Origin: Psychrobacter sp. BI730
Lineage (GTDB): Bacteria; Pseudomonadota; Gammaproteobacteria; Pseudomonadales; Moraxellaceae
DNA length: 64,000 nt
Assembly: GCF_013414195.1 (NCBI RefSeq)
Contig: NZ_JAATTV010000012.1
Span: 1 to 64,000, forward strand
Direction: 5' to 3'
Part shown: one piece after another, positions 34,697 to 45,032 of the stretch
Layout: the number at the start of each line of letters is the position of its first letter
Position numbering within the stretch: the stretch's first letter is position 1
Position numbers and translations under genes: made by a program
The notes under the pieces: generated by a model
The model's input: only the letters and a program-made list of their open reading frames with translations
Told to the model about the DNA's origin: nothing
Databases searched by the model: none

Positions 34697-37600
34697 TTAT
34701 TCAGCCACGTCAATAGACTTTGCTTGCTCATGCAAATCTTGTAATTTATAGACATCAAACGGTAAGTCAATCGCGTAAGATTTGCAGACAGCATCAGCGG
34801 CACCTAACGTGGTGACGTAGAATACTTTGCCTTGTAGCGCACTACGGCGAATAGAGAACGAATCCTCTTGAGCTTGCTTACCTTCAGTGGTATTGATGAT
34901 AAGGTCGATTTTGCCGTTTTTCAAGGCATCAACGATATGCGGGCGACCTTCAGTAACTTTGTTGATTTGCTGACTTTCGATACCAGCGTCGCTCAGTACT
35001 TTTTGCGTGCCAGTGGTCGAGACAATCTTAAAGCCAAAGTCTGCAAGCTGACGAGCAATCGGAGCGATTTGGGCTTTGTCACTGTCACGAACTGAGATAA
35101 AGACGGTTTTTGTCTCGCCTTCAGTCGGTAGACCTGGCAGACGCTCATTACTACCGATAATGGCCTTGTAGAATGCTTCGCCAAAGGTTTTGCCCACGCC
35201 CATAACTTCGCCCGTTGATTTCATCTCAGGACTCAAGATTGGGTCAACACCTGGGAACTTAGCGAATGGGAATACCGCTTCTTTGACCGCATAGAATGCT
35301 GGGACAATCTCAGTAGTAAAGCCTTGATCTTTAAGCGAAGTGCCAGCCATGCAGCGAGCAGCAACCTGTGCTAACGAAGTACCGATACACTTAGAGACGA
35401 ACGGTACTGTACGTGCAGCACGTGGGTTCACTTCTAGGATGTATACCGTTTCGCCTTTTACCGCGAACTGTACGTTCATTAGACCGATAACGCCTAGCTC
35501 TTTTGCCATGGCGACCGTTTGCGCGCGCATCACGTCACATAACTCTTTAGACAGTGAGTATGGTGGCAATGAGCATGCTGAGTCACCTGAGTGAACGCCA
35601 GCCTGTTCAATATGTTGCATGATACCGCCGATGACGACATCAGTACCATCGCATACACAGTCTACGTCAACTTCGATAGCATCATCTAAGAAGCGATCTA
35701 GTAGGACAGGCGCTTCGTTCGATGCTTGTACCGCAGTACGTAGGTAATGTCTTAGCTCGTCTTCGTTGTAGACGATTTCCATCGCGCGGCCACCTAATAC
35801 ATAAGATGGACGTACAACCAATGGATAGCCTACGTCTTTTGCTTTAACCAAGCCATCTTCTAAGCTGGTTGCTAGTGCGTTTGATGGCTGTACTAGGTTT
35901 AGCTGCTGAATCATATGCTGGAAGCGCTCACGATCTTCGGCGCGATCGATTGCATCTGGGCTAGTACCGATGATTTTAACGCCTGCTGACTCTAGTGCAC
36001 GAGCAAGTTTCAATGGCGTTTGGCCACCGAACTGTACAATCACGCCATCAGGGTTTTCAATACGGACGATTTCTAGCACGTCCTCTAACGTGATTGGCTC
36101 AAAGTATAAACGGTCAGAAGTGTCATAATCGGTGGAAACCGTTTCAGGGTTACAGTTGACCATGATGGTCTCGTAACCATCTTCACGCATGGCAAGCGCT
36201 GCATGTACACAGCAGTAATCAAACTCGATACCTTGGCCGATACGGTTAGGACCACCACCGATAACCATGATTTTCTTTTTGTCTGTTGGATTCGCTTCAC
36301 ATTCGCTATCGTACGTCGAGTACATGTAAGCCGTGCTAGTAGCAAACTCTGCTGCACAGGTATCAACACGCTTATAGACTGGATAGACGTTTAGATCCCA
36401 ACGCTTTTTGCGTAGCTGCTTTTGTGAGATACCAAGCAATTTAGCCAAACGCAAATCTGACAAGCCTTTACGTTTAAAGCTACGTAGGTTGTTTTCGTTT
36501 AAGCCACCAAAGCCGAGTGATTTTACCGTCGCTTCAGTCTTAACGATGTCTTCGATTTGTACCAAGAACCATGGGTCAATCTTGGTAAAGTTGAACACCT
36601 CATCGACGCTCATACCAACGCGGAAGGCATCAGCAACATAGTAGATACGCTCAGGTGTTGGAATGGTTAGGCGATTGATGATTTCGCTACGAGCCTTCTC
36701 AGCACTGACTTTTGATAAGTCAATTTGCTCGTCAAAACCATCTGCACCTGTTTCCATACCGCGTAAGGCTTTTTGCATAGACTCTTGGAAATTACGACCA
36801 ATTGCCATCACTTCACCAACTGATTTCATCTGAGTCGATAGGATGTTGTCTGCTTGTGGGAATTTTTCAAAGTTAAAACGAGGTATTTTAGTCACGACAT
36901 AATCAAGCGCAGGCTCAAAGCTGGCTGGCGTTTTGCCGCCTGTGATGTCATTTTGCAATTCGTCTAGCGTATAACCAATGGCTAGTTTCGCTGCGATTTT
37001 GGCAATCGGGAAGCCAGTGGCTTTTGAGGCTAGGGCAGACGAGCGTGATACGCGTGGGTTCATCTCGATGACGACCATGCGACCAGTATCAGGGTTGATA
37101 CCGAACTGTACGTTTGAACCGCCTGTTTCAACACCGATCTCACGCAGTACTGCTAATGACGCATTGCGCATGATTTGGTATTCTTTGTCGGTCAAGGTCT
37201 GTGCTGGTGCGACGGTGATTGAGTCACCGGTATGCACACCCATTGGGTCAAAGTTTTCGATGGCACAGATGATGATGCAGTTGTCGTTTTTGTCACGAAC
37301 CACTTCCATCTCGTATTCTTTCCAACCAATCAATGATTCATCGATGAGTAGCTGATGGTTTGGAGACAAGTCAAATCCGCGCTCGCAGATTTCGATGAAC
37401 TCATCGCGGTTATAAGCGATACCACCGCCTGAACCGCCCATCGTGAATGATGGACGAATGATACACGGATAGCCCATTTTTTCTTGAGTCGCAAAGGCTT
37501 CTTCCATGGTTTCAGCCGTTTCAGCGCGAGGGCACTCAAGGCCGATACGCTTCATGGCTTTATCAAACAAGTTGCGGTCTTCTGCCATCTCGATTGAGTC

Positions 37601-37960
37601 TTTGGTCGCGCCAATCAACTCGCAGTTATACTTAGTCAGTACGCCATGCTTGTCTAGCTCTAGCGCACAGTTTAGTGCTGTCTGTCCGCCCATCGTTGGC
37701 AAGATGGCATCAGGACGTTCTTTGGCAATAATTTGCTCAACCGTTTGCCAAGTAATCGGCTCGATGTAGGTCGCGTCAGCCATGACAGGGTCAGTCATGA
37801 TGGTTGCAGGGTTTGAGTTGACCAAGATGACGCGGTAGCCTTCTTCTTTTAGTGCTTTACACGCCTGTGCGCCTGAATAGTCAAACTCACATGCTTGGCC
37901 GATGACGATAGGGCCTGCGCCAATGATAAGAATGCTTTTTATGTCGGTACGTTTTGGCAT
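34697..37960 (-). CDS. carB: Carbamoyl-phosphate synthase large subunit
   Basis: A 1087-residue enzyme that makes carbamoyl phosphate from bicarbonate, ATP and ammonia delivered by CarA, for arginine and pyrimidine synthesis. It has two ATP-grasp halves (residues about 1-400 and 560-940); the first contains [12 protein letters not shown] and the second [15 protein letters not shown]. The C-terminal MGS-like allosteric domain starts near 945. The length is slightly above the E. coli enzyme (1073). carA lies upstream on the same strand at 153 bp. Confidence 0.97.
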   Translation of the reverse strand: MPKRTDIKSILIIGAGPIVIGQACEFDYSGAQACKALKEEGYRVILVNSNPATIMTDPVMADATYIEPITWQTVEQIIAKERPDAILPTMGGQTALNCALELDKHGVLTKYNCELIGATKDSIEMAEDRNLFDKAMKRIGLECPRAETAETMEEAFATQEKMGYPCIIRPSFTMGGSGGGIAYNRDEFIEICERGFDLSPNHQLLIDESLIGWKEYEMEVVRDKNDNCIIICAIENFDPMGVHTGDSITVAPAQTLTDKEYQIMRNASLAVLREIGVETGGSNVQFGINPDTGRMVVIEMNPRVSRSSALASKATGFPIAKIAAKLAIGYTLDELQNDITGGKTPASFEPALDYVVTKIPRFNFEKFPQADNILSTQMKSVGEVMAIGRNFQESMQKALRGMETGADGFDEQIDLSKVSAEKARSEIINRLTIPTPERIYYVADAFRVGMSVDEVFNFTKIDPWFLVQIEDIVKTEATVKSLGFGGLNENNLRSFKRKGLSDLRLAKLLGISQKQLRKKRWDLNVYPVYKRVDTCAAEFATSTAYMYSTYDSECEANPTDKKKIMVIGGGPNRIGQGIEFDYCCVHAALAMREDGYETIMVNCNPETVSTDYDTSDRLYFEPITLEDVLEIVRIENPDGVIVQFGGQTPLKLARALESAGVKIIGTSPDAIDRAEDRERFQHMIQQLNLVQPSNALATSLEDGLVKAKDVGYPLVVRPSYVLGGRAMEIVYNEDELRHYLRTAVQASNEAPVLLDRFLDDAIEVDVDCVCDGTDVVIGGIMQHIEQAGVHSGDSACSLPPYSLSKELCDVMRAQTVAMAKELGVIGLMNVQFAVKGETVYILEVNPRAARTVPFVSKCIGTSLAQVAARCMAGTSLKDQGFTTEIVPAFYAVKEAVFPFAKFPGVDPILSPEMKSTGEVMGVGKTFGEAFYKAIIGSNERLPGLPTEGETKTVFISVRDSDKAQIAPIARQLADFGFKIVSTTGTQKVLSDAGIESQQINKVTEGRPHIVDALKNGKIDLIINTTEGKQAQEDSFSIRRSALQGKVFYVTTLGAADAVCKSYAIDLPFDVYKLQDLHEQAKSIDVAE

Positions 37961-38113
37961 AGTTGGAGCTACCTTCGTTTGGGTGATAATTTGAGTAATC
38001 TTTATTTTTGATAACGCTCATGGCGTTTTATGCTTGCAGTGCTTTATTTAGTACCGCTTGAACCGCTATGGACAATTCAAGCGTTTACTTGTTATGTAGT
38101 TATAATCAACCGT

Positions 38114-39355
38114 TTACGCTTGGGCAGTTTTAGACTGCTCCATCATATCCGCAAACTTATCAAATAATGGCGCGCAGTCATGTGGACCAGGGCTGGCTTC
38201 TGGGTGACCTTGGAAGCTAAATACAGGCTTATCGGTCAGCTCGATACCTTGGTTAGTACCATCAAACAGTGAGCGATGAGTAGATTTAATATTGTCAGGT
38301 AGTGTGTCTTCATCAACCGCAAAGCCATGGTTTTGACTGGTAATCATAACCGTACCAGTCGCTAAGTCTTGTACTGGATGGTTGGCACCATGATGGCCCG
38401 TTTTCATTTTGATAGTATTTGCACCGCTAGCCAAACCAATTAGCTGATGGCCTAAGCAGATGCCAAACGTTGGCACGTCAGTTTGCTCAATGATATGGCG
38501 TACCGCATCGATTGCGTAATCACAAGCTGCAGGATCACCAGGGCCGTTTGATAAGAAGATGCCATCTGGGTTCATTGCTAGCACGTCTGCGATAGGGGTC
38601 TGTGCTGGTACGACCGTTACGTGACAGCCACGGTCGACGAGCATGCGTAAGATATTGGTTTTGCTACCGAAGTCATAAGCGACGACGTTGTATTTAGAAT
38701 CGATGTGAGTGCCGAGTTGCTTAAAGAAGCCGCCAGTACCGCTATCATGACTACCAGGAATATCACGGTTGAGTAGGGTGTCTGATAAATCCCAGGTACC
38801 TGCTGTCCACTCAAAGTTCTCTGTAGTGCAGCATTCTTTTGCCAAGTCCATACCCTTTAGACCTGCAAAGCCTTTCGCTAACTCAATCGCTTTTTGCTCA
38901 TCAGCAGCGCTGATCGTCTCGCCGTTTGAAGCAGTCATGATACAGCCGTTCTGTGCACCTTTATCACGTAATAGACGTGTTAGCTGACGCGTATCAATTT
39001 CAGCGATAGCTACGGTTTCGTTACGCTGTAAATAGTCGCTGAGTGACTCTGAGTTACGGAAGTTAGAGGTTGCCATGGTGGCATCACGGATGATAAGACC
39101 GTCTGCCCATACTTTATGGCCATTGCCAGATTCTGTGTCCTCGCTATTGGTGCCTGTATTACCGATATGAGGGTAAGTCAAAGTCACCAGCTGGCGGGCA
39201 TAACTTGGATCGGTTAGGATTTCTTGATACCCTGTCATGGCTGTGTTAAATACCACTTCACCAATACGATGACCTAGGCTGCCGATACTGACACCGCGAA
39301 AGATTGTACCGTCTGCTAGTGCCAAAATTGCTTGTATTTCTGCCGATGAATTCAA
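38114..39355 (-). CDS. carA: Carbamoyl-phosphate synthase small subunit (TTG start)
   Basis: A 413-residue glutaminase subunit that passes ammonia to CarB. The N-terminal domain begins [17 protein letters not shown]. The class I amidotransferase domain has the catalytic cysteine in [14 protein letters not shown] and the His/Glu pair in [13 protein letters not shown]. The start appears to be TTG at 39355: a strong GGAGG lies six bases upstream, and no ATG occurs before the conserved MTGYQ, which is too far in. The gene forms an operon with carB. Confidence 0.95.
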   Translation of the reverse strand: MNSSAEIQAILALADGTIFRGVSIGSLGHRIGEVVFNTAMTGYQEILTDPSYARQLVTLTYPHIGNTGTNSEDTESGNGHKVWADGLIIRDATMATSNFRNSESLSDYLQRNETVAIAEIDTRQLTRLLRDKGAQNGCIMTASNGETISAADEQKAIELAKGFAGLKGMDLAKECCTTENFEWTAGTWDLSDTLLNRDIPGSHDSGTGGFFKQLGTHIDSKYNVVAYDFGSKTNILRMLVDRGCHVTVVPAQTPIADVLAMNPDGIFLSNGPGDPAACDYAIDAVRHIIEQTDVPTFGICLGHQLIGLASGANTIKMKTGHHGANHPVQDLATGTVMITSQNHGFAVDEDTLPDNIKSTHRSLFDGTNQGIELTDKPVFSFQGHPEASPGPHDCAPLFDKFADMMEQSKTAQA

Positions 39356-39858
39356 GGATTGCCTCCGCTGTTATTGGTGAGTGCCATCATGTTTTGTTGG
39401 TCTAGAATTGCTCCGTATCCTTTTATTTACGGCATTTGACTGTTGTCATATAAAAGTAAAAAAAGGGCGATACACAAAAATTTTCCACAAAAAAGCGAGA
39501 AGACATTATTGATGAAAACTACAAAACCCACTAGATAGTGAATAGGTAACTTGCATCATGTCCGCTCGCTTAGGCACAGATTTTGCGTATTATATACAAA
39601 ATAGACGGTTATAGCTAGCCGATTTACTGGATTAATAGTCATTTCATGGCTAATAACAAAGACTTTATAAAGATACTTACGTTATAAGAATAGCCTAAGC
39701 CGATATTAGCTACTTTCTCTTTTATCGAATTCGACATCGAGCGTATATTAATAGCGCTGGATTTTCGCAGTTGGCTTTGCCACAATGGACAGCGCAGCGC
39801 TAAACCCAATTTTTATGATCGTTTGTTATAACAATAATGAAGATGACAAGGAGTCGTT
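39356..39858. promoter_or_regulatory. 503-bp divergent region between carA and the gamma-carbonic anhydrase gene
   Basis: It must contain the carAB promoter(s) and the promoter of the divergent gene. There are AT-rich tracts near 39460-39500 and an inverted GTTATTAGCC/GGCTA motif near 39610-39660. I could not recognise an arginine-repressor box or an attenuator with confidence, and no gene was seen. Confidence 0.5.
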
Positions 39859-40395
39859 ATGATTTATCAGTATTTAGACAAAACCCCTGAGTTTGCTGTG
39901 CCATTCAACGGTTGGGTGGCAGATTCGGCGCAAGTGATGGGCGATGTATATTTAGGCCATCAGGCCAATGTGTGGTTCGGTGCAGTGATACGCGGTGACA
40001 ATGATCGTATTCATATCGGTGACTATAGTAATGTACAAGAAAATAGTGTGATCCATACCGATGCAGGTGTCAAAGTTACTATTGGTAATTACGTCACTAT
40101 CGGCCATCTGGCTATGCTACACGGTTGTGAGATTGGTGATAACAGCCTGATTGGTATCGGTGCTGTGGTACTCAATAATGCCAAGATCGGTAAAAATTGC
40201 CTGATAGGGGCGAAAGCCTTGATTACTGAAGGTCAGGTTATTCCAGATAACTCGCTAGTGATGGGCGCGCCTGCAAAAGTGGTCAAAACGCTAACAGGTG
40301 AGCAAGCCGCCATGCTAAAAATGTCAGCGCTACATTATGCTGAGCGTTGCCAGAAATTTAAAACAGGCTTAACAGAAATAGCGATGCCTGACTAA
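39859..40395 (+). CDS. Gamma-carbonic anhydrase-family (YrdA-like) hexapeptide protein
   Basis: A 178-residue left-handed beta-helix protein made of hexapeptide repeats. The metal-binding pattern is present: IRGDNDRIHIGDYSNVQENS, VIHTD with histidine, and GHLAMLHGC with two histidines. Such proteins are carbonic anhydrases in some organisms, but the YrdA type has no settled activity. Its position divergent from carAB is of interest because bicarbonate is a CarB substrate; this is only a suggestion. AAGGAG precedes the start. Confidence 0.88.
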   Translation: MIYQYLDKTPEFAVPFNGWVADSAQVMGDVYLGHQANVWFGAVIRGDNDRIHIGDYSNVQENSVIHTDAGVKVTIGNYVTIGHLAMLHGCEIGDNSLIGIGAVVLNNAKIGKNCLIGAKALITEGQVIPDNSLVMGAPAKVVKTLTGEQAAMLKMSALHYAERCQKFKTGLTEIAMPD

Positions 40396-40553
40396 AGGTA
40401 AAGAGTCTAAGCCATTCTAAAGGGATAGATTACAAGGTACAGGCTTATTTCGTTTACATGCTATTTAAGTGATATGCTCAGCTTTAGTAGATAACTGTAC
40501 CCAATTTTATTAAACGATTCATATTTTTTCGCAACCAACGATAAGGTCTCACC

Positions 40554-41255
40554 ATGCAGGCAAATCAAGCACAAACACAACAAAAACAACTGGCATTATT
40601 TGATTTAGATCATACATTACTTGATGTCGATAGCGATTATCTCTGGGGCGAGTATATCGTAAAGCATGACCTTGTCGATGAGGCGCAGTACCGCACTGCT
40701 AATCAGAAGTTTTATAATGACTATATTGAAGGTACGCTAGATGCGACAGAGTACAATGAATTCGTCGCGCAGTTTTTGAGTAGTCTGCCGCTTGATAGAC
40801 TTGATGAGCTAAGAGAAGACTATATCAAAAGCGAAATCGAGCCACATATTCGCCCAAAAGCGATGGAAGCGTTGTGCCAGCACATTGAGCAAGGTCACGA
40901 CGTGGTGATTATTTCTGCGACCAATGATTTTGTGGTATCGGCTATTGCCAAGCGTTTTGGCGTGGAAGAAGCCAATGTATTGGCAACGCCATTAGAGATC
41001 AAAGATAATCGCTATACAGGTAAGCTAATTGACAGACCAAACTTCCAAGCGGGCAAAATATACCATTTGGATAAATGGCTAAATAAACAGCAAGCCTCTG
41101 GTATCACGTTTGAAAAAACGTATGCGTATTCAGATTCCAAAAATGATATTCCGTTACTCGAATGGGCTGATGTGGCCGTTTGCGTATCACCTGATGATGC
41201 GTTACATGCGCATGCTTTGGCACATCGCTGGGCAGTAGAAGATTGGTCAATTTAG
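40554..41255 (+). CDS. HAD-IB family phosphatase
   Basis: A 233-residue haloacid dehalogenase-type hydrolase of the SerB-like IB subfamily. Motif I is FDLDHTLLDVDSD near residue 17, motif II includes VVIISATNDF near 115, and motifs III/IV are YAYSDSKNDIPLLEWAD near 195. These proteins remove phosphate from small molecules; the substrate is unknown, and proposals for related proteins include phosphoserine and histidinol phosphate. AAGGT upstream of the start is adequate. It lies upstream of prfB but probably has a separate transcript. Confidence 0.86.
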   Translation: MQANQAQTQQKQLALFDLDHTLLDVDSDYLWGEYIVKHDLVDEAQYRTANQKFYNDYIEGTLDATEYNEFVAQFLSSLPLDRLDELREDYIKSEIEPHIRPKAMEALCQHIEQGHDVVIISATNDFVVSAIAKRFGVEEANVLATPLEIKDNRYTGKLIDRPNFQAGKIYHLDKWLNKQQASGITFEKTYAYSDSKNDIPLLEWADVAVCVSPDDALHAHALAHRWAVEDWSI

Positions 41256-41379
41256 ATTATTTAAGCTAGTAATAGTAGCAACATTATCAATAGTGATAAT
41301 TAGCGAACCATTTAGTCTCAATCTCATTTAAAATAGCGCCACATGCGTTATTTATTTTATTAGAAAAACAGGAATATTT

Positions 41380-42475
41380 ATGGAAATCAATCCGTATCAA
41401 GAGCAAATTAAAGATTTATCAGAGCGTGGGCAGGACTTGCGGAGGTATCTTTGACTTCGATGGTAAGCAAGAACGCTTAGAAGAAGTCAATTTGGAATTA
41501 GAAAACCCTGAGCTATGGAACGATCCAGAGCGCGCGACCAAAATCAACAAAGAAAAAAGTCACCTTGATGGTGTCATCGATGTGGTGGTTTCTCTTGAAA
41601 CCACACTAGAAGACGCGTCTGCTATGCTAGAGTTGGCAGTCGAAGCAGAAGATGAGTCATTGCTAGCCGATGTGCAGAGCGAGCTAGATAGCGCTGAGAA
41701 ACGTGTCGCTGATTTGGAATTCCGCCGGATGTTTAGCGGTGAGATGGATCCAAACAATTGCTACTTGGATATTCAATCAGGCAGTGGCGGCACCGAAGCG
41801 CAAGATTGGGCCGAAATGCTACTACGCATGTACACACGCTGGGCAGAAGCACATGGTTTCAAAGTAGATGTAATTGAAGTATCTTCAGGCAGCGTGGCTG
41901 GTATCAAGTCGGCAACGATTGAGATCAAAGGCGATTATGCGTTTGGTTGGTTACGTACCGAGATTGGTGTCCACCGTCTAGTACGTAAGTCACCATTTGA
42001 TAGTAATAATGGTCGTCATACGTCGTTTGCTGCGGTGTTTGTGTCGCCTGAGATTGACGACAATGTCGAGATTGATATCAATCCAGCGGATTTGCGTATC
42101 GATACCTATCGCTCATCTGGAGCGGGTGGCCAGCACGTAAACACGACAGATTCTGCGGTACGTATTACCCATGAGCCGTCGGGCGTGGTAGTGACCTGTC
42201 AGAATGAGCGTAGTCAACATGGTAACAAAGCCACCGCCATGAAGATGCTACGTGCTAAGCTTTATGAGCTTGAAATGCAAAAACGTATGGAATCACAGCA
42301 AGCGGTAGAAGACGGTAAGTCTGATGTTGGCTGGGGCAGTCAAATTCGCTCATACGTGCTCGATGACTCTCGTATCAAGGACTTGCGTACGGGTGTTGAG
42401 ACCTTTAACACTGGTGCTGTGCTAGATGGTGACCTCGATCAGTTCATCGAAGCGAGTCTAAAAGCAGGATTGTAA
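41380..42475 (+). CDS. prfB: Peptide chain release factor 2, programmed +1 frameshift
   Basis: RF2 ends translation at UGA and UAA. The start is the ATG at 41380, encoding [17 protein letters not shown] and reaching an in-frame TGA at 41452. The sequence there is AGG TAT CTT TGA C, with an internal Shine-Dalgarno-like GGAGG four bases before CTT, as in the well-known prfB autoregulatory site. Skipping T41452 leads into LDFDGKQ and the rest of the protein, 364 residues in all. The peptidyl-hydrolysis GGQ is in [16 protein letters not shown], and the UGA-reading tripeptide should be the SPF in KSPFDSN. This is normal recoding, not a mutation. CDS: join(41380..41451,41453..42475). Confidence 0.96.
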
Positions 42476-42538
42476 GCAGCCGTTTTAAACAAGCAACCGT
42501 TTTAAAATAGTAACTAATTAAAATAGCAACTAACATTT
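42474..42538. repeat. Short tandem duplications after prfB
   Basis: A 17-bp unit (AAGCAGCCGTTTTAAAC) is repeated at 42491-42507 with two changes, and a related 16-bp unit starting TAGTAACTAA is then repeated imperfectly up to about 42538. They fill the whole gap between prfB and ppnP. Confidence 0.55.
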
Positions 42539-42552
42539 AATTAAGGAAAATT

Positions 42553-42837
42553 ATGCCAAGCGTAAATAATTATTTTGAAGATAAAGTGACTTCTATTGCT
42601 TTTCAAACGGCTACCAAGCCTGCGACTGTCGGCGTCATGGAAATTGGTGAGTATGAGTTCGGCACCAGCGAGTTTGAAACCATGAGTGTGGTGAGCGGTG
42701 CATTGACCGTCAAGCTACCAGAGAGTGATGAATGGAAAATTTTTAATGCTGGCGAGCAGTTTACCGTTGAAGCCAATAAAAAATTCCAAGTGAAAGTAGA
42801 GGTAGAAACGGCTTACTTATGTGTATATGGTAAATAA
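42553..42837 (+). CDS. ppnP: Pyrimidine/purine nucleoside phosphorylase
   Basis: A 94-residue single-domain cupin of the DUF1255/YaiE family, which phosphorolyses a broad set of nucleosides. [20 protein letters not shown] and the ending [11 protein letters not shown] are typical. The length equals that of E. coli PpnP. TAAGGA supports the start. It lies 77 bp downstream of prfB with no terminator between, so it may share its transcript; a terminator follows. Confidence 0.9.
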   Translation: MPSVNNYFEDKVTSIAFQTATKPATVGVMEIGEYEFGTSEFETMSVVSGALTVKLPESDEWKIFNAGEQFTVEANKKFQVKVEVETAYLCVYGK

Positions 42838-42870
42838 CGACCTCTAAGTTGTAGCATTATTAAAACAACT

Positions 42871-42903
42871 AACGCCAAGTATTTTATGCTTGGCGTTTTT
42901 TTT
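42871..42903 (+). terminator. Terminator after ppnP
   Basis: AACGCCAAG (42871-42879) pairs with CTTGGCGTT (42889-42897), followed by T up to 42903. Confidence 0.92.
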
Positions 42904-42956
42904 GTGGGCATTTTATTCTCTAGCTAACTTCGAAAGATAAAACAATCGAGCGTGAT

Positions 42957-43409
42957 TTATAAGTTCTTACGATACTGCACCATGTCAGTTTGAGTGGCAA
43001 TGGTGTCATACAGGCTGCGTGCCGTTGTATTGCTTTCTTGAGTTTTCCAATAAACGTGATTACAGCCTTTCTCATCAGCAAAACGATATATGACTTCAAT
43101 TAATAGTCTTCCAATATTCTGTCCCCGTACCAACTCATCGACATAGAGATCTTGTAGATAACAACATGCAGTACTGCTCCAAGTTGTTGGATGCATTACT
43201 ACATGGGTGATACCTACTAAAACACCATCTTTCCACGCCCCAAATCCATAAACAGGGATGTCATCATCAAGCAGACTGCACCACGTCGTCTCTGTCGTGC
43301 TTGATGGCAAACTGGTCTTATAAAATGTCAGATAGTTTTGCCATAAGTGCGCCCAAAGATCATGATCGGCGAGGGCGAGTGCCTTTATTTTCACAGGTGA
43401 ATGGTTCAT
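42957..43409 (-). CDS. GNAT-family N-acetyltransferase
   Basis: A 150-residue acetyltransferase. The acetyl-CoA-binding motif A is visible as LQDLYVDELVRGQNIGRLLIE near 85-105 (R/Q-x-x-G-x-G/R-type loop RGQNIG). The C-terminal part has HVYWKTQESNTTARSLYD, seen in diamine- and amino-acid-acetylating members. A substrate cannot be assigned. It is a single gene convergent with ppnP. Confidence 0.85.
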   Translation of the reverse strand: MNHSPVKIKALALADHDLWAHLWQNYLTFYKTSLPSSTTETTWCSLLDDDIPVYGFGAWKDGVLVGITHVVMHPTTWSSTACCYLQDLYVDELVRGQNIGRLLIEVIYRFADEKGCNHVYWKTQESNTTARSLYDTIATQTDMVQYRKNL

Positions 43410-43597
43410 TTTTTATAAACTTAAGTCGTGAGTAGTGCTGAATTATGCCTCAAAAGTACAGCACTTGGAACCCGTATCGCTATTTCTATCACTGCTTTAT
43501 TTTACACAGGATTACACTTTGTCTGTGCCAAATAAACAGCAAAAAAAACACTCATTAATTATGCTAAGACCATGAATTCTCGAAGGTATATAGTGTT

Positions 43598-44728
43598 ATG
43601 ACAAAGGCAACAGTAAAGGCAAGCCAGCAAACAATGACCAAAGACGTGCGTCATGATTACGAGCATCTCGCACGCCGTGCCAATTTGCGTTATGTGAGTG
43701 ACGACGAACCAGGCTACGAGCGTAGACGTTGGGGTCGCGGCTTTACTTATCGTGATGCAACGGGCAACACGGTCAAAGACAAAGCATTGCGTCAGCGTTT
43801 TGATGCATTGGTGATACCGCCCATGTGGTCAGAGGTATGGATATGCCAAGATGAAAGAGGCCATCTGCAATCAACAGGGCGAGACGAAAAATCGCGCAAA
43901 CAGTATCTTTATCATCCCTCATGGAACAATATCCGTGATCAAGCAAAGTTTGATGCGATGATAGGGTTTGCAGAGGCGCTGCCCAATTTACGCGCACAGG
44001 TGGAGACAGATTTAGAAGCAGAGTCATTGTCACGCACCAATGTACTCGCTGCCGTTGTTAAATTGCTAGAGACCACTTTGATTCGTATCGGTAACAGCCG
44101 CTACGCCAAACAAAATAAAAGCTATGGTCTGAGTACGCTACGCAGTAAGCATGTCAGTGAAACCGACAATGGACTGGCGTTTGATTTCGTCGGAAAAAGT
44201 GCAAAAGAGCATCATATTGAGCTACAAGATGAGCGATTGATTGATATCGTGCAGGCCTGCTCTGAACTACCAGGTTATCAGATATTCAAATATCTAGATG
44301 ACAACGGACATAAGCAAGTCGTCGACAGTAGCGATATCAATGATTACTTGCGGATGCATACGTGCGGGATGGACTGTGAAAGTAAGCTATACAGTGCAAA
44401 AGATTTTCGCACATGGATGGCAAGTGTACTCGCGGCAAGCTACCTTTATGACGAGCTACAAACGTCTGCAGGCGCTAACATATTAACCAGTGCACCAGAA
44501 AGCGCTGAGCGTCAGCAATTAGTCACTGATATGGTAAAAAGTGTGGCAGCAGAGCTGGGCAACACACCAACCGTCTGCCGTGCCTCTTATATTCATCCCA
44601 TTGTCATTGAGCGTTTTTTGGCAGGACAGTTTTTTGAAACTTACAAACAAGCGCGCCGTGGTCGAACCAAAAAATACCAAAGTTGTGAAGAAAAAGCGTT
44701 GTTAGGGTTTTTAAGAGCTGATGTTTAA
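43598..44728 (+). CDS. DNA topoisomerase IB
   Basis: A 376-residue poxvirus-like type IB topoisomerase that relaxes DNA through a 3'-phosphotyrosyl link. The catalytic arginine region TLRSKHV near 185, the lysine/strand region of GKSAKEHH, the second arginine in KDFRTWMAS and the nucleophilic tyrosine in CRASYIHPIV (near 335) are all present. The C-terminus is basic. Type IB enzymes are scattered among bacteria and are usually single genes of unclear physiological need, as here. Confidence 0.9.
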   Translation: MTKATVKASQQTMTKDVRHDYEHLARRANLRYVSDDEPGYERRRWGRGFTYRDATGNTVKDKALRQRFDALVIPPMWSEVWICQDERGHLQSTGRDEKSRKQYLYHPSWNNIRDQAKFDAMIGFAEALPNLRAQVETDLEAESLSRTNVLAAVVKLLETTLIRIGNSRYAKQNKSYGLSTLRSKHVSETDNGLAFDFVGKSAKEHHIELQDERLIDIVQACSELPGYQIFKYLDDNGHKQVVDSSDINDYLRMHTCGMDCESKLYSAKDFRTWMASVLAASYLYDELQTSAGANILTSAPESAERQQLVTDMVKSVAAELGNTPTVCRASYIHPIVIERFLAGQFFETYKQARRGRTKKYQSCEEKALLGFLRADV

Positions 44729-45032
44729 GTGTGAGATTTTAGATAGTAATATTGAGGTGTTAATTCTCTAATAGGAAATTGAAAATATGTAGCAGTACTT
44801 TGGCTATTGTAGGTGTCTTCGTGGACTTATAGCGAATTAATGATAATTAGTTATAGATTATCTTTATTTCTATAAAATAAAAATGATACGTTATGTATTG
44901 AAATAAACGTAGAAATGCGTTACTAATAGAGCATGATAAGTACGAACCTATGAAACGGTCTATAGGATGTGACCGTTTTACAATCATACATACCATTTTA
45001 CCAGTTACCTGCTATTGCTAAAGGATTAGCTT
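44729..45032. other. 304-bp gap before the acyl-CoA synthetase gene
   Basis: AT-rich, with one clear hairpin (AAACGGTC at 44953-44960 with GACCGTTT at 44971-44978) followed by TTA rather than a long T run. It could be a weak terminator for the topoisomerase gene or part of the synthetase leader. No small gene was seen. Confidence 0.55.

Noticed and set aside
36978..37355. A 125-codon plus-strand frame within carB
   Set aside because: Antisense to a conserved ATP-grasp region and without start signals.
41281..41320. A third copy of the 108-bp repeat near AGCGAACCA
   Set aside because: Only about ten bases resemble the repeat start, and neither the right end nor the inner block is present.
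41380..41460. prfB as a pseudogene broken by TGA
   Set aside because: The stop is in the classic RF2 recoding context with an internal Shine-Dalgarno sequence, so it is regulation and not damage.
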